Positions 34,409 to 43,674 of a stretch of 64,000 bases of DNA are shown piece by piece. Numbering within the stretch: position 1 is the first letter of the stretch; each line of letters opens with the position of its first letter. The stretch is from Phycisphaerales bacterium AB-hyl4 (GTDB lineage: Bacteria; Planctomycetota; Phycisphaerae; Phycisphaerales; Phycisphaeraceae). The position numbers were made by a program, and so were the translations under genes. The stretch is taken from assembly GCA_041821185.1 (NCBI GenBank), contig JBGUBD010000004.1, positions 310,001 to 374,000 of the forward strand. The letters run 5' to 3'. The notes under the pieces were generated by a model, which was not told the DNA's origin, did not search any database, and was given only the letters and a program-made list of their open reading frames with translations.

Positions 34409-37400
34409 TTAAAGCGTTTCAAGAAGCGCAAGCACGGCACGCCGCCACTGTTCCATTTCCGCGGGGTCGTTGCTTCCGAGTAATGTTTCCGCTTGCGACT
34501 TCAACTCGTCGATCCGCCCAGCATCCGCGCCCGAGGCCTCGCCCTTCGCCTGCTCCATCAGATAAAGCAGGACGTAATCTTCAATGCCCGCCCGGAAGGC
34601 GAACAGGCGCTTTGAAGGCACAGGGCCGTGCTCGCCGCGATAGACCAGCGCTTCGTCGAAGCGTCCACTGCCGTCGGCACGGGGGGTGTCCCACTGTGCC
34701 CACGAGTCGCCGCCCCATGAGTTGTAGGCCCAGAGCACGATGCCTTCGCCGCCGAGCAGGTAGTCCTGAATCCCGCGATGGCGGTAGTAGGTCATCATCG
34801 ACTGCATATCCATCTGCCGGGAGCAGAGGTAGGGCCAGTACTCGCCCTGTTCCTTGTAGAACGCAAGCTCTTCAGGTGCGGTCTCACGCATCGTGATTCG
34901 GCGACGCTCGGGAACCCACAGGTCGATGTGGGGTTGAAGCGCCTCAAGGTCTTCCATCGTGCTCCAGGGTGCGATGCTGACCCATGTGCGGGCCTGCGGA
35001 AAATGCTCCTTCAGCAGAGCCGTTTGGGGGACCAAGAGCGGCAGGTCGTGCGTACGCGGCTCGTCTTCGATCTGAATCCAGAAATCGTCATACGTGATGC
35101 CTTCGCTTTCCAGCGCGCTCATCCAGTTGCCGAACCATTCAATAAAGTAGGCTTGCCACTGCTCGTCCATCGGCTCGCCCTCGAAGCCGGCCTCTTTAAT
35201 GTCACGTGTAAATTTTGTAAAGAGGTGGTAGCTGTAAGTGAACTTGACGTTCAACCCCTGGTCCCAAAAATTGGACAGGTTACTCAGATAATCACTCGGA
35301 TCATCCGAAAACGTCGGGCCGGGTTGAATCGCTTCTAAGGGGTACGTGGCACGGAAATTATTGATGTGTGACTCATATGCCAGTTCAACGTATTGAACTC
35401 GATCGCCCCATACGTTGCCCGTGTACGGCCCCCATGTGAATACCTGCAACGGCAACGGGTCGGGGATCTCAACGTCATAAATGTGCAGATCAATCGGAAT
35501 GTTGATCGGCTGCTGATCCCGGATGGTGATCGGCAGCAGCGACAGCTCGCCACGATACCGGCCGGCAGCCCCAGCGCCAGCAGCGTCGAGCCAGAGCATT
35601 GCGGTTTCACCGGGCGCGACGCTCAGCAAGCCACCGTTGCCGATGTCTTCCAGCGGGTCAAAGCCGAGGGTTTCATAGCTGCTTAGCCGAGGAATCCCGC
35701 GATAGAGCGTCGCCACGTCATAGAACGGTACCGACTGGCCACCGCTGGCCTTCAGTTCGCGCGACGGGTTGACCTTGAAGACCAGCGTCTCCGGCTCATG
35801 ATTTCGCACGAGCAGCACGGCGGCGTCGGTGCCGCGGCGCGGCATGTGAAGCTCAAGCGTGCCCGGCTCGGCATCGTCCAAAGGACGCGTGGTCAGGCCA
35901 AGCCCGTCTTCCCATGCCGACGCTTGCCAGATCTCGAAACCCTCACCGGCCGCGCCGCGCACACCGCCCGCGGGCCGATCGACCAGACGTGCCGCCAGCT
36001 CACGCGGTGAAACACGGCTGATGTGGCCGACGCTTTCGGCCGAGGGAATGCCATGAATGGGCGCCATCCATGAACTGATTTCGCCCACCGCCTGCTCCTG
36101 GCGAGCGAGGTTGGCAAAAAACGTGTCAGGCACCGCACCGTCTTCAAACACCTCTGACAAAGGCACAGCAATCACGGCACGCCAGGCGTCGGAGTCGATC
36201 CGCACGTGCGTAATCAGGTCAGCATCCCAACGATTATTCCTGTCGCGAGCATCATAGATCGCGCCCCCAGCGGTCAGAATCACGTGATAGAGCGATCCAC
36301 CTTCGTGAGGGACCACCACCAGTTCGACAGCATCATCGGTCCAGGCCTTATCGTCACGGATCGTGATGTCGGTGGTGAGGCCGGCCGGGTTCGGCTCCTC
36401 GCAATGAAAGGCGGCGACAAGATAATCGCCGATGATGCCCAGGCGGGCTTCCGTGGCCTTCTCAGGCGTTTCGCCGGTGTCGTGAACGCTCAGCGCAACG
36501 GTCTCGAAAGCTTCCCAGATCCGCGAATCCTCGAACATGTCCGCTTCGGCGATGTCTTCAAACGCAACGTCCTCGAAGGCTTCGACGAACATCAGCGGCC
36601 TGCTCGGTTCGCCTGCGGCAAGGCCTCGGACCCCGGCGGCCGAGCCAGCGCCCGCACCGGCGTCACCGCTTGCGCTGACGCCGAGGTACGCGATCAGGTT
36701 CTCCCAGAAGTCGGAACGGGCCACCCGCGTCAGGTCGCGCGCCTGGCTGAGGATCAGCTTCCCCTCGCCAGCGATGCCCTCCTGCAGGAGCATGACCGGA
36801 TATTCGTTGTCCTCGCGAACGAGAATGGGCAACGCCTTATCTGCAGGAAAGTTCTGCCAGTAGAAGATATTGCTTCGCACGCCGGCCCATGTGCCTTGCG
36901 CGAGCGAATTCGGCTCGGAAAGAATGGGCAGGTCCATCAGGTCGGGGTTGGCATAGGCGGTAAAGGTACCGATGCCGCCGGATGTGCTGGCGCGGTGGCC
37001 GGCCCGGGGGAGAAAGACATCCTGTTGCTCAAAATAGCTCCGCATCCTGTCCGGGAACCGGTTCATCACGCCGCCGCTGACCGGGCCGAGGAAAAGCGTG
37101 CCGCCGCGTTGGAACAGGTCCTCGATCGCGACGCGGATTTCGTCGGTTTCGTAAAGGCTCGCGAAGACTTCGGACGACGTACGAGCACCGGTCAGGACAA
37201 GAAACGACGCATCGATGCTCTGGCCCACCGAGATGGCCGTCGATCGATCCATGTTCTCAAGCTGTTCCGTGGTGTAGGTATCCACGCGGAGGCCCATCCG
37301 CTCGAAGTCGACGCGCGTGTCGTCCGTGGGCGAGAGAATGGTCACCTGCCCGGCGAACGCGGCCTGCGAAAAGAGCAGAAGCGCGAGAAGGATCATGGTC

Positions 37401-37498
37401 GGCTTGAACACGATCGACTTAAGGAAGCCGGGCTTGCCGATGCGGAAGGCTTGCGAACGGGTCGAATGATTCTCGAAGGATACGCTTTCTTGAGTCAT
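34409..37498 (-). CDS. Large secreted DUF4091/GH123-like protein with CBM9-like domain (cassette B)
   Basis: 1029 residues. Basic N-terminus (1-32), hydrophobic segment MILLALLLFSQAAFA (35-49) as signal or anchor. Residues 50-270 form a flavodoxin/ThuA-like alpha/beta domain also found alone in the neighbouring gene. About 300-480 is a CBM9-like carbohydrate-binding jelly roll (SRIWEAFETVALSVHD, WTDDAVELVVVP). Residues about 520-680 are beta-rich. The last 350 (IDLHIYDVEIPDPLPLQVF, DDFWIQIEDEPR, EGIVLWAYNSWGGDSW) match DUF4091, the catalytic domain of GH123-like hydrolases; IEDEP holds the Asp-Glu pair expected to be catalytic. Predicted extracellular glycosidase, probably on N-acetyl-hexosamine-containing glycans by family analogy. 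Confidence 0.85.
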   Translation of the reverse strand: MTQESVSFENHSTRSQAFRIGKPGFLKSIVFKPTMILLALLLFSQAAFAGQVTILSPTDDTRVDFERMGLRVDTYTTEQLENMDRSTAISVGQSIDASFLVLTGARTSSEVFASLYETDEIRVAIEDLFQRGGTLFLGPVSGGVMNRFPDRMRSYFEQQDVFLPRAGHRASTSGGIGTFTAYANPDLMDLPILSEPNSLAQGTWAGVRSNIFYWQNFPADKALPILVREDNEYPVMLLQEGIAGEGKLILSQARDLTRVARSDFWENLIAYLGVSASGDAGAGAGSAAGVRGLAAGEPSRPLMFVEAFEDVAFEDIAEADMFEDSRIWEAFETVALSVHDTGETPEKATEARLGIIGDYLVAAFHCEEPNPAGLTTDITIRDDKAWTDDAVELVVVPHEGGSLYHVILTAGGAIYDARDRNNRWDADLITHVRIDSDAWRAVIAVPLSEVFEDGAVPDTFFANLARQEQAVGEISSWMAPIHGIPSAESVGHISRVSPRELAARLVDRPAGGVRGAAGEGFEIWQASAWEDGLGLTTRPLDDAEPGTLELHMPRRGTDAAVLLVRNHEPETLVFKVNPSRELKASGGQSVPFYDVATLYRGIPRLSSYETLGFDPLEDIGNGGLLSVAPGETAMLWLDAAGAGAAGRYRGELSLLPITIRDQQPINIPIDLHIYDVEIPDPLPLQVFTWGPYTGNVWGDRVQYVELAYESHINNFRATYPLEAIQPGPTFSDDPSDYLSNLSNFWDQGLNVKFTYSYHLFTKFTRDIKEAGFEGEPMDEQWQAYFIEWFGNWMSALESEGITYDDFWIQIEDEPRTHDLPLLVPQTALLKEHFPQARTWVSIAPWSTMEDLEALQPHIDLWVPERRRITMRETAPEELAFYKEQGEYWPYLCSRQMDMQSMMTYYRHRGIQDYLLGGEGIVLWAYNSWGGDSWAQWDTPRADGSGRFDEALVYRGEHGPVPSKRLFAFRAGIEDYVLLYLMEQAKGEASGADAGRIDELKSQAETLLGSNDPAEMEQWRRAVLALLETL

Positions 37499-37542
37499 GG
37501 ATGCTCTTTCCTAACAGAATGAAGGATGTTGAGTGGGCTCAA

Positions 37543-38379
37543 TCACTCGGATGATTCGTCGCCGCCAAGGAATGCGATCAGGTTGTCCCAGAAATGGGAT
37601 TGCTGCGACCGCGTCAGGTCGCGGGCCTGGCTGATGATCAGCTTGCCTTCACCGAGAATGCCCTGCTGCAGCAGCATGACGGGGTAGCCGTCCTCAGGTC
37701 CGAGGAGAATGGGCAAGGCTGTGTCGGGGAAGTCACGGAAGTAGAACGCGTTGCGCCCGACGCCGCGCCAAGTGCCCTCGGCGAGGGAGTTGGGCTGGGA
37801 CAGCAGCGGCAGGTCCATCAGTTCGGGATTGGCGTGGGCGAAGAACGTACCGATGGTGCCCGAGGTGGATGGCCGGTTCCCGGCCCGGGGGATGAACACA
37901 TCCTTATCTTCAAAGTAGCTCCGCATCGCGTCGGGCAGATTGTTGTAGCCGCCGCCGCTGAGCTGGCCGAGGTAGAACATGCCGCCGCGACGGAAGAGTC
38001 CGTCCAAGGCGTCGCGGGTTTCATCGTTTTCAAAGAGGTTGGCAAACGCTTCGGTCGGCATCATGGCGCCGGTGAGCACGAGCACTGAAGCCTCGATGCT
38101 CTGCTTGACCGACGTGGCGGTTTCCTGATCCATCTCCTCAAGCTGCTCGGAAGAAAACGTCGTGACGCTCATGCCGAGGTGTTCGAAGTCCACATTCGTG
38201 TTGTCCACCGGCGCGAGAATGGTGACCTGCCCCGCGAACGCGGCCTGCGTAAAGAGCAGAAGCGCAAGAAGGAGCATGGTCGGCTTGAGCAACATCGACT
38301 TGAGGAAGCCGGGCTTGCCGATGCGGAAGGCTTGCGGGAGACTCGAATGATTCTCGATGGATGTAATTTCCCTAATCAT
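37543..38379 (-). CDS. Short paralogue of the N-terminal domain of the DUF4091 protein
   Basis: 278 residues, closely similar to residues 1-270 of the neighbouring 1029-residue protein: same SQAFRIGKPGFLKS-type N-terminus (here PQAFRIGKPGFLKSM), same hydrophobic segment, same RGG(T/M)x(F/Y)LG and DLMDLP(I/L)LS, and the closing LILSQARDLTR (here LIISQARDLTR). It stops where the larger protein goes on to its carbohydrate-binding part. The alpha/beta ThuA-like fold is inferred. The two genes lie 44 bases apart and arose by tandem duplication. Function unknown. Confidence 0.85.
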   Translation of the reverse strand: MIREITSIENHSSLPQAFRIGKPGFLKSMLLKPTMLLLALLLFTQAAFAGQVTILAPVDNTNVDFEHLGMSVTTFSSEQLEEMDQETATSVKQSIEASVLVLTGAMMPTEAFANLFENDETRDALDGLFRRGGMFYLGQLSGGGYNNLPDAMRSYFEDKDVFIPRAGNRPSTSGTIGTFFAHANPELMDLPLLSQPNSLAEGTWRGVGRNAFYFRDFPDTALPILLGPEDGYPVMLLQQGILGEGKLIISQARDLTRSQQSHFWDNLIAFLGGDESSE

Positions 38380-38425
38380 GAATCAGCTTTCTATAAAAAG
38401 AACAAATAACCTTGCTGCCTGAGAG

Positions 38426-38437
38426 AACGTTTTCGTT
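38426..38437. promoter_or_regulatory. Possible LacI-type operator
   Basis: AACG-TTTT-CGTT, a small perfect dyad 46 bases upstream of the start of the paralogue gene at 38379, on the promoter side. Only the symmetry and position support it. Confidence 0.35.
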
Positions 38438-38490
38438 GCGGTGACAATAAAATCCGGCGACAGAGCGGAACGCATCAATCAAGGCGCACA

Positions 38491-39384
38491 TCAGTTGACG
38501 CTTCGCCCGCGCCCCGAGCGACTCCATACATTCCGATCGGTCGCGGAGGTACCCAGCACCTCATAGATGGCGTTATGAAAATCAGGATCTGGCGACCTCA
38601 CGGAGCTACCGTGCCCGTCCACCCAGACGATATTGGCCGCACCGCGATGGCGTGCATGGGGTCGACCGGGATCGGTCGTATTCGCCGAGGCCGCGACGAG
38701 GCTGAAGCCTCTGCGTGGGCCGTCGTCCGGCTCTATCGCCTGGGGGCCAGAAGCGGCAATGGCGTCGACAGTGAGCAGCTTGTTGCTGGGATCAACAATC
38801 TCGGTCTGCGTGGAGCTGATATACCATTTCCGGTTATCGCTACTAGCGAACAGATGATGCGAACCACCGATCTCACGGTAGTTATAGCCAAAGGAAATAT
38901 GTTGCGCCCTCCAGCCGGGAATGCCTCGATTGTTGGACGAGTCCACATCCCTGTTGGGAGCGGCGTCACAGGCAAAAACTTCCCATCCGGGCACGCTCCG
39001 ATTGGCAATTTCGTTATTGCTCGCCAAGATTCCGACGGGCATGTATCCCTTGTATCCCAGCAGGGCTGCCCAGGCATATCCTCCGTTGTAACCACTCGGT
39101 GGGCTATCGGTGAACTTAATTGTCGTGCCTTCATAGGGGTAGGCTGTATGCACCCTCGCTGGTGGCAGGTGGTCGTCGTAGTCGTTGGCGTAGATGAACA
39201 TCGCCAGGCCAACCTGCCTTTGAGCGCTGAGGCATACCATGGATCGCGCCGTGTCGCGGGCCGCGCTCAAGGCGGGCAGCAGGATGGCGACCAGCAAAGC
39301 GATGATCGATATGACAACGAGAAGCTCAATGAGCGTAAAAGCGTTTGGACCGTGACGCCGGGGAAACCGGGGTATACATATCAT
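38491..39384 (-). CDS. Pseudopilin-like protein with H-X9-DG tail (cassette B)
   Basis: 297 residues from ATG 39384 (AGGA seven bases upstream). Prepilin signal [19 protein letters not shown] at 14-32 with cleavage before Phe; the hydrophobic helix runs into AARDTARSM. The C-terminal third contains HRGAANIVWVDGH, the H-X9-DG signature of the planctomycete pseudopilin family. Expected in an envelope-spanning type II-secretion/pseudopilus structure. Adjacent to the LacI gene (13 bases), so likely co-transcribed from the promoter at 40598. Paralogue of the protein at 12093. Confidence 0.92.
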   Translation of the reverse strand: MICIPRFPRRHGPNAFTLIELLVVISIIALLVAILLPALSAARDTARSMVCLSAQRQVGLAMFIYANDYDDHLPPARVHTAYPYEGTTIKFTDSPPSGYNGGYAWAALLGYKGYMPVGILASNNEIANRSVPGWEVFACDAAPNRDVDSSNNRGIPGWRAQHISFGYNYREIGGSHHLFASSDNRKWYISSTQTEIVDPSNKLLTVDAIAASGPQAIEPDDGPRRGFSLVAASANTTDPGRPHARHRGAANIVWVDGHGSSVRSPDPDFHNAIYEVLGTSATDRNVWSRSGRGRSVN

Positions 39385-39397
39385 GTGGTTTTCCTTA

Positions 39398-40513
39398 CTA
39401 AAGCGTGGTTTGACGTGCCGCTTGTGATGCGAAGTTCACTGGCGCAGGCGCGGTGGAATCGCGGACGACCAGTTCGAGGTTGACCTTCTCTTTTCGTGGT
39501 TGGCTGTTGTTTTCAATGCGGTCCAGAACGGTTTCCACGGCTTTGCGCCCGAGATCCAGATGGGTTTGAGAGACCGTCGTAAGGCTGGGCTTATAGAAGG
39601 CGGACACTTCCAGATTGTCGAAGCCGACGACCGAAACATCTTCCGGCACGCGCAGGCCATGGTCGTCGAGGGCTTTCAGCACACCGATCGCGACCTGGTC
39701 GCCGACCGCCTGAATGGCCGTGGGGAAGGGGTCTGCCTGCTGGAGACGATCGCGGACGACCTGGTACGCCTCGCCCATTGACTGGGCGGCTGGGCCGATG
39801 AACTCCGTCTGGACGCTGTCGCCCACCTGCCCGATCGCACGCTGAATGCCTTCACGCTGAGGAGCATTGCTCGCGTTCGGATCTGAGCGGATGCCGACGA
39901 AACCAATGTGCCGATGCTGAAGCGCCAACAGGTGCTCGAGGGCCTCGCATATACCGGAAGCCACGTCGACGAACAGTTCTGAAGTATCCGGAGCGGCGGG
40001 CCGTTGCCTGTGCGTAATTTTCAGAACCGGAATCTTCCGGTCGAAAAACGGCTTGAACACCCCATGGTCGGTTTGATCCCGCATCTTGCGAACAGCGCCG
40101 TCGATAATCAGGGCGTCGACCCCCAAGCCGAGGAAATGCCGACTGAGGTTGGCTTCCTGATCGGCTCGCCACTCGGAACTGGCGAAGGAGATTTCGTAGC
40201 CATGCTGGTAAGCAATCCGCTGGGCGGAGGCGACGCGTTCGATGTAGATCGGATTACTGAGCGTGGGCAGCAGCATGCCAATAATTCGGCTTTTCTGCCT
40301 TCGCAGCGCTGCGGCCTGGCGGTTTGGGACGTAACCAGCTTCGAGGGCGGCCTCGACCACGCGTTTGCGGGTGCGCACATTGACTCGCGGGTTGTCATTC
40401 AGCGCCTCAGACACCGTACCCACCGAGAGCGAGAGCGACTTGGCGAGGCCGGCGATACTGAGGTTTTTCGTGGAACTGCTCATATCACGCGAAGTTATGG
40501 GTGCGGCATTCAT
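39398..40513 (-). CDS. LacI family transcriptional regulator (cassette B)
   Basis: 371 residues from ATG 40513 (AGGG six bases upstream); ATG 40483 is in frame but has no site. Helix-turn-helix SIAGLAKSLSLSVGTVSEAL (19-38) and hinge VPNRQAAALRR; sugar-binding domain IIGMLLPTLSNPIYI, PEDVSVVGFDNLEVSAF. Its operator is probably the 16-bp palindrome at 40545, which sits just downstream of the predicted start of transcription, implying autoregulation and control of the whole minus-strand cassette. Carbohydrate ligand unknown. Confidence 0.93.
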   Translation of the reverse strand: MNAAPITSRDMSSSTKNLSIAGLAKSLSLSVGTVSEALNDNPRVNVRTRKRVVEAALEAGYVPNRQAAALRRQKSRIIGMLLPTLSNPIYIERVASAQRIAYQHGYEISFASSEWRADQEANLSRHFLGLGVDALIIDGAVRKMRDQTDHGVFKPFFDRKIPVLKITHRQRPAAPDTSELFVDVASGICEALEHLLALQHRHIGFVGIRSDPNASNAPQREGIQRAIGQVGDSVQTEFIGPAAQSMGEAYQVVRDRLQQADPFPTAIQAVGDQVAIGVLKALDDHGLRVPEDVSVVGFDNLEVSAFYKPSLTTVSQTHLDLGRKAVETVLDRIENNSQPRKEKVNLELVVRDSTAPAPVNFASQAARQTTL

Positions 40514-40544
40514 TGTTGCCCTTGAGGGCGTGATCTGGTAAAAT

Positions 40545-40598
40545 TTCGAATCGATTCGAATCTAGTCGTATTCTGGCCCCTGCGCGGTGATTTGTCAA
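40545..40598 (-). promoter_or_regulatory. Promoter and palindromic operator of cassette B
   Basis: On the minus strand -35 TTGACA (40598-40593, consensus), 17-bp spacer, -10 CAGAAT (40575-40570). Immediately downstream is the perfect palindrome TTCGAATC|GATTCGAA (40560-40545). A repressor bound there would block initiation or early elongation. Confidence 0.8.
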
Positions 40599-40729
40599 GA
40601 CCTTTGTTGAACAGTTTCAGGGCATTGCTTACGGCTTAAAATGGAAAGCAGACGGAAACACGCCGTTCCGACTGCACTACACGCTAAACAGTCGTCTCGC
40701 TCGACCGTGGGTCAATAAATGGAGATTCA

Positions 40730-42052
40730 ATGATGAAAATGCATGAAACCGTGAAATATCTTGCGATGTTGATGTTGCTCACCGGCATGGTCTTGCTCGG
40801 CAGCCCTTCCGTCCTGGCGGACGCGCCTCGCGGGAGCAATGGAGCCGACGAAGGAGTTCAACGGCCGACAGCGCTGTATCTGACCTGGCAGCAGGATCCG
40901 ACCACCACGATGACCATCCAGTGGCACACCGAGGGTCCGGACGAGGAAGTGATTCTTGAATATGGCCCGGTCGATGGCGACACCCTCGATCAGGTTGAAG
41001 GCGACAGTCATCCCATGGTCTACTCCGATCGGCACATCCACACGGTCGAGTTGACCGGGCTGGAGCCGGACTCGGAGTACCGGTTCCGCCTCTATCGGGA
41101 AGAGCGTGGCCAGAGCAGCCGGTTCTATTCGTTCCGCACCATGCCCGCCACCGCCGACGAACGCCCCATCATTTTTGCCGCCGGCGGCGACACGCGCCAG
41201 CGACAGTCGTGGATGGAACAGACCAACCGTGAGGCCATGAAATTCGACCTCGACTTCATCGTATGGGGCGGCGATTACGCCTACGCGGACGGCCGCGAAG
41301 ACCGGGTCCACCTTTGGTACGAGTGGTTCGACGCTTACAAGAACACGCTGGTCACCGACGAAGGCCGAGTCGTGCCGGTTCTGCTCGCCATCGGCAACCA
41401 CGAAGTGGTCGGCGGCTACTACTGGAACCGCGACGATGTCGACCGAGACAACTACACACCTACCGATGAGTATCGCGAAAAACTCGCCCCCTACTTCTTC
41501 AACCTCTTCGCCTACCCCGGCCAGCCCGGCTACGGCACGATGGACTTCGGCGACTATATGAGCATCATCCTGCTCGACAGCGATCACGTGAACCTCGTCG
41601 CGGGCAAGCAGACGGAGTGGCTGAAAGAGCAACTCGAACAACGCACTCATGTGCCCCACGTCTTCCCCGTCTACCACTTCGCCGCCTACCCTTCCGCTCG
41701 CCCCACCCACTTCGGGGTTGCTCGGCTCATCCGCGAGCACTGGCATCCCGTATTCGATCAGCACGACAACATCCGCGTCGCTTTCGAACACCACGACCAC
41801 ACCTACAAACGCACCGTACCCATTCGCCACGGCAAAGAAGACGAAGACGGCATCGTCTACATCGGCGACGGCGCGTGGGGCGTCAGGCTTCGCGAAATCC
41901 ACGATGTGGATGAAACCTGGTACCTCGAACGGGCCGAGGCGATCCGGCACTTTATCCTCGTCACCATCGAGGGGGAATCGCAGGAATACCAGATGTACGA
42001 CGCAGACGGCAACCTCATCGACCAGTACGTGCCGCGTCCCCTCGCTCGCTAG
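40730..42052 (+). CDS. Secreted purple-acid-phosphatase-like metallophosphoesterase
   Basis: 440 residues from ATG 40730 (GGAG five bases upstream). Signal peptide about 8-31 (LAMLMLLTGMVLLGSPSVLA). Fibronectin-III-like N-terminal domain (46-138) with ALYLTWQQDPTTTMTIQW, as in purple acid phosphatases. Metallophosphoesterase motifs: GGDTR (152-156), GGDYAY (180-185), GNHE (222-225), PVYHFAAY and HHDHTYKR. The first His of the usual GHxH is replaced by His-His, and the first metal motif has Arg after Thr. Predicted extracytoplasmic phosphomonoesterase for phosphate release. Divergent from the LacI gene; not clearly part of either cassette. A possible -10 TAAAAT at 40637 has a weak -35. Confidence 0.92.
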   Translation: MMKMHETVKYLAMLMLLTGMVLLGSPSVLADAPRGSNGADEGVQRPTALYLTWQQDPTTTMTIQWHTEGPDEEVILEYGPVDGDTLDQVEGDSHPMVYSDRHIHTVELTGLEPDSEYRFRLYREERGQSSRFYSFRTMPATADERPIIFAAGGDTRQRQSWMEQTNREAMKFDLDFIVWGGDYAYADGREDRVHLWYEWFDAYKNTLVTDEGRVVPVLLAIGNHEVVGGYYWNRDDVDRDNYTPTDEYREKLAPYFFNLFAYPGQPGYGTMDFGDYMSIILLDSDHVNLVAGKQTEWLKEQLEQRTHVPHVFPVYHFAAYPSARPTHFGVARLIREHWHPVFDQHDNIRVAFEHHDHTYKRTVPIRHGKEDEDGIVYIGDGAWGVRLREIHDVDETWYLERAEAIRHFILVTIEGESQEYQMYDADGNLIDQYVPRPLAR

Positions 42053-42087
42053 CGTCCTGAGGCTGAAGCGTTTCTCGAAAACTGCGC

Positions 42088-42133
42088 GGCCCGCCGGGCA
42101 CGATGAACGATCCGTTTTCGTGCCCGGCAGGCC
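42088..42133. terminator. 15-bp hairpin between convergent genes
   Basis: GGCCCGCCGGGCACG (42088-42102) pairs with CGTGCCCGGCAGGCC (42119-42133), one mismatch. The minus strand continues to a T4 after six bases. It serves one or both of the convergent genes. Confidence 0.6.
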
Positions 42134-42293
42134 GTATGTCAAGTAATCATTCAGCGCCGACGGCGACGATACGAATCCGAGACGATCACCATCAGAATCG
42201 CTGTATTCCCAAACATCAGAGAAGCTTCTTCCAATCAAGAAGCAGAGAAAGTGAAAGGGACCACATCCTCGCCAAATAGCGTATGGATACGCC

Positions 42294-43349
42294 TTACACC
42301 GAGTGCGTCGTATGCGGCGCACCGCATGTCATCTTCTCGATGATCTGCGACAACGTGTGAGTGAGTTGCCAGCCGGGGAAGTGCGCTTTGAATTTGCGTA
42401 AGTCGGTGTAGTAGCAGATGTGGTCGCCAATGCGGTGCTCATCGCTGTAGGTGAGTTTCGGTCGCCTGCCGGTCGCTTCGGCGACGAGGTCGATACATTC
42501 AAGAAGGCTGGCGGCATTTTCCTTGCCACCGCCGAGGTTGTAGACCTCGCCGGGCCGCGGGGCCTGCGCGAAGTGCCAGAACGCGTTGATCACATCGTAG
42601 CTGTGGATCTGGTCGCGAACCTGCTTCCCTTTGTAGCCGAACACGGTGTATTCGCCCTCAGCGACGGCGGTCGCGACGAGGTAGCTGAGGAAGCCGTGTA
42701 GTTCGACACCGCTATGGTGCGGGCCGGTGAGGCAGCCGCCACGGAACACGCCGGTGTTCATGCCGAAGTAACGGCCGTACTCCTGGGTGAGGACGTCGGC
42801 GGCGACTTTGGAGGCGCCGAAAATGGAATGCAGGCATTGATCGATCGGGAACGCTTCGTCGATACCGTGCGTGTAGGCGGGGTCATCGAAATCCCACCGT
42901 GTTTCCTGTTCCTTGATCGCGATGCGGTTCGGGCCATCGCCATAGACTTTGTTCGTGCTCATGAAGATGAATACCGCCTCGGGCATGTGGCGACGGCATG
43001 CCTCAAGGAGGTTCAGTGTTCCGACGGCGTTGACGTCGAAGTCATCGAACGGACGTTTCGCGGCCAGGTCGTGGCTGGGTTGGGCGGCCGCGTGAATGAC
43101 GATGTCAAAGCGGTGGCTCTTGAAGACCTGATCGACGGCTGTGCGGTCGCGAATGTCCAGTGTCAGGTGGCGAAATCGGCGGCATTGCGCTTCCAGTCGC
43201 TGGCGGTTCCACTGTGTATCGCCTTTCGGGCCGAAGAAATCGGCGCGCATGTTGTTGTCGACGCCGGTCACGGAAAAGCCCATCGCGTCGAAAAATGAAA
43301 CGGCTTCCGAACCGATCAGACCGCTGCTGCCTGTGACTAAAACTTGCAT
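42294..43349 (-). CDS. NAD-dependent sugar epimerase, CDP-paratose 2-epimerase type
   Basis: 351 residues from ATG 43349; a TTG at 43379 would add ten residues without a site. Extended [15 protein letters not shown] (Rossmann glycines), Asp in [15 protein letters not shown] with the catalytic Thr/Ser-region and YxxxK further on (the usual Tyr/Lys pair is replaced by context [11 protein letters not shown], where Lys is retained). [15 protein letters not shown] and [13 protein letters not shown] are characteristic of the CDP-paratose/tyvelose epimerase group. Makes a nucleotide-sugar for the exopolysaccharide locus. Exact substrate not proven by sequence. Confidence 0.88.
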   Translation of the reverse strand: MQVLVTGSSGLIGSEAVSFFDAMGFSVTGVDNNMRADFFGPKGDTQWNRQRLEAQCRRFRHLTLDIRDRTAVDQVFKSHRFDIVIHAAAQPSHDLAAKRPFDDFDVNAVGTLNLLEACRRHMPEAVFIFMSTNKVYGDGPNRIAIKEQETRWDFDDPAYTHGIDEAFPIDQCLHSIFGASKVAADVLTQEYGRYFGMNTGVFRGGCLTGPHHSGVELHGFLSYLVATAVAEGEYTVFGYKGKQVRDQIHSYDVINAFWHFAQAPRPGEVYNLGGGKENAASLLECIDLVAEATGRRPKLTYSDEHRIGDHICYYTDLRKFKAHFPGWQLTHTLSQIIEKMTCGAPHTTHSV

Positions 43350-43674
43350 ATTAAAGCTGCACTTTCCCAAATTCCCCAAGCCATACAGGCCGGTTGATGT
43401 CTTTCAGTAGCGACCTCGCATGCTGCGCAGGTCAAAGCTGCCCGGTGCCCATTGGCGACATTCCGCTGGGCGGCTGACGGAAATTCGTATCTATCCGACC
43501 TCTGTGGCAATTGGAGTCTGGTATCGCTGTACCGCGCCGGATGCTCCGCCGTTCGCTTCCACGGTTGGACGCGTATCGGGAAGAGTAATACGTATTGGGC
43601 GGTATGCAAAAAAATATACGCCGAACGGCATATTCTTGGGTGATGGGCCTAGATCACGTTGCGTTAGCGCGAGA
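43350..43674. other. Intergenic, 325 bases
   Basis: No open frame with coding character. Contains an AT-rich patch around 43600-43630 (ATGCAAAAAAATATACG) that could be a promoter for the minus-strand epimerase gene, though no good -35/-10 pair is seen. No hairpin terminator for the kinase-like gene. Confidence 0.4.

Noticed and set aside
36206..37522. 438-codon plus-strand open frame
   Set aside because: Antisense to the DUF4091-type gene.
40727..42322. 531-codon minus-strand open frame
   Set aside because: Mirror frame of the metallophosphoesterase gene, with no recognisable domain and a composition dictated by the other strand.
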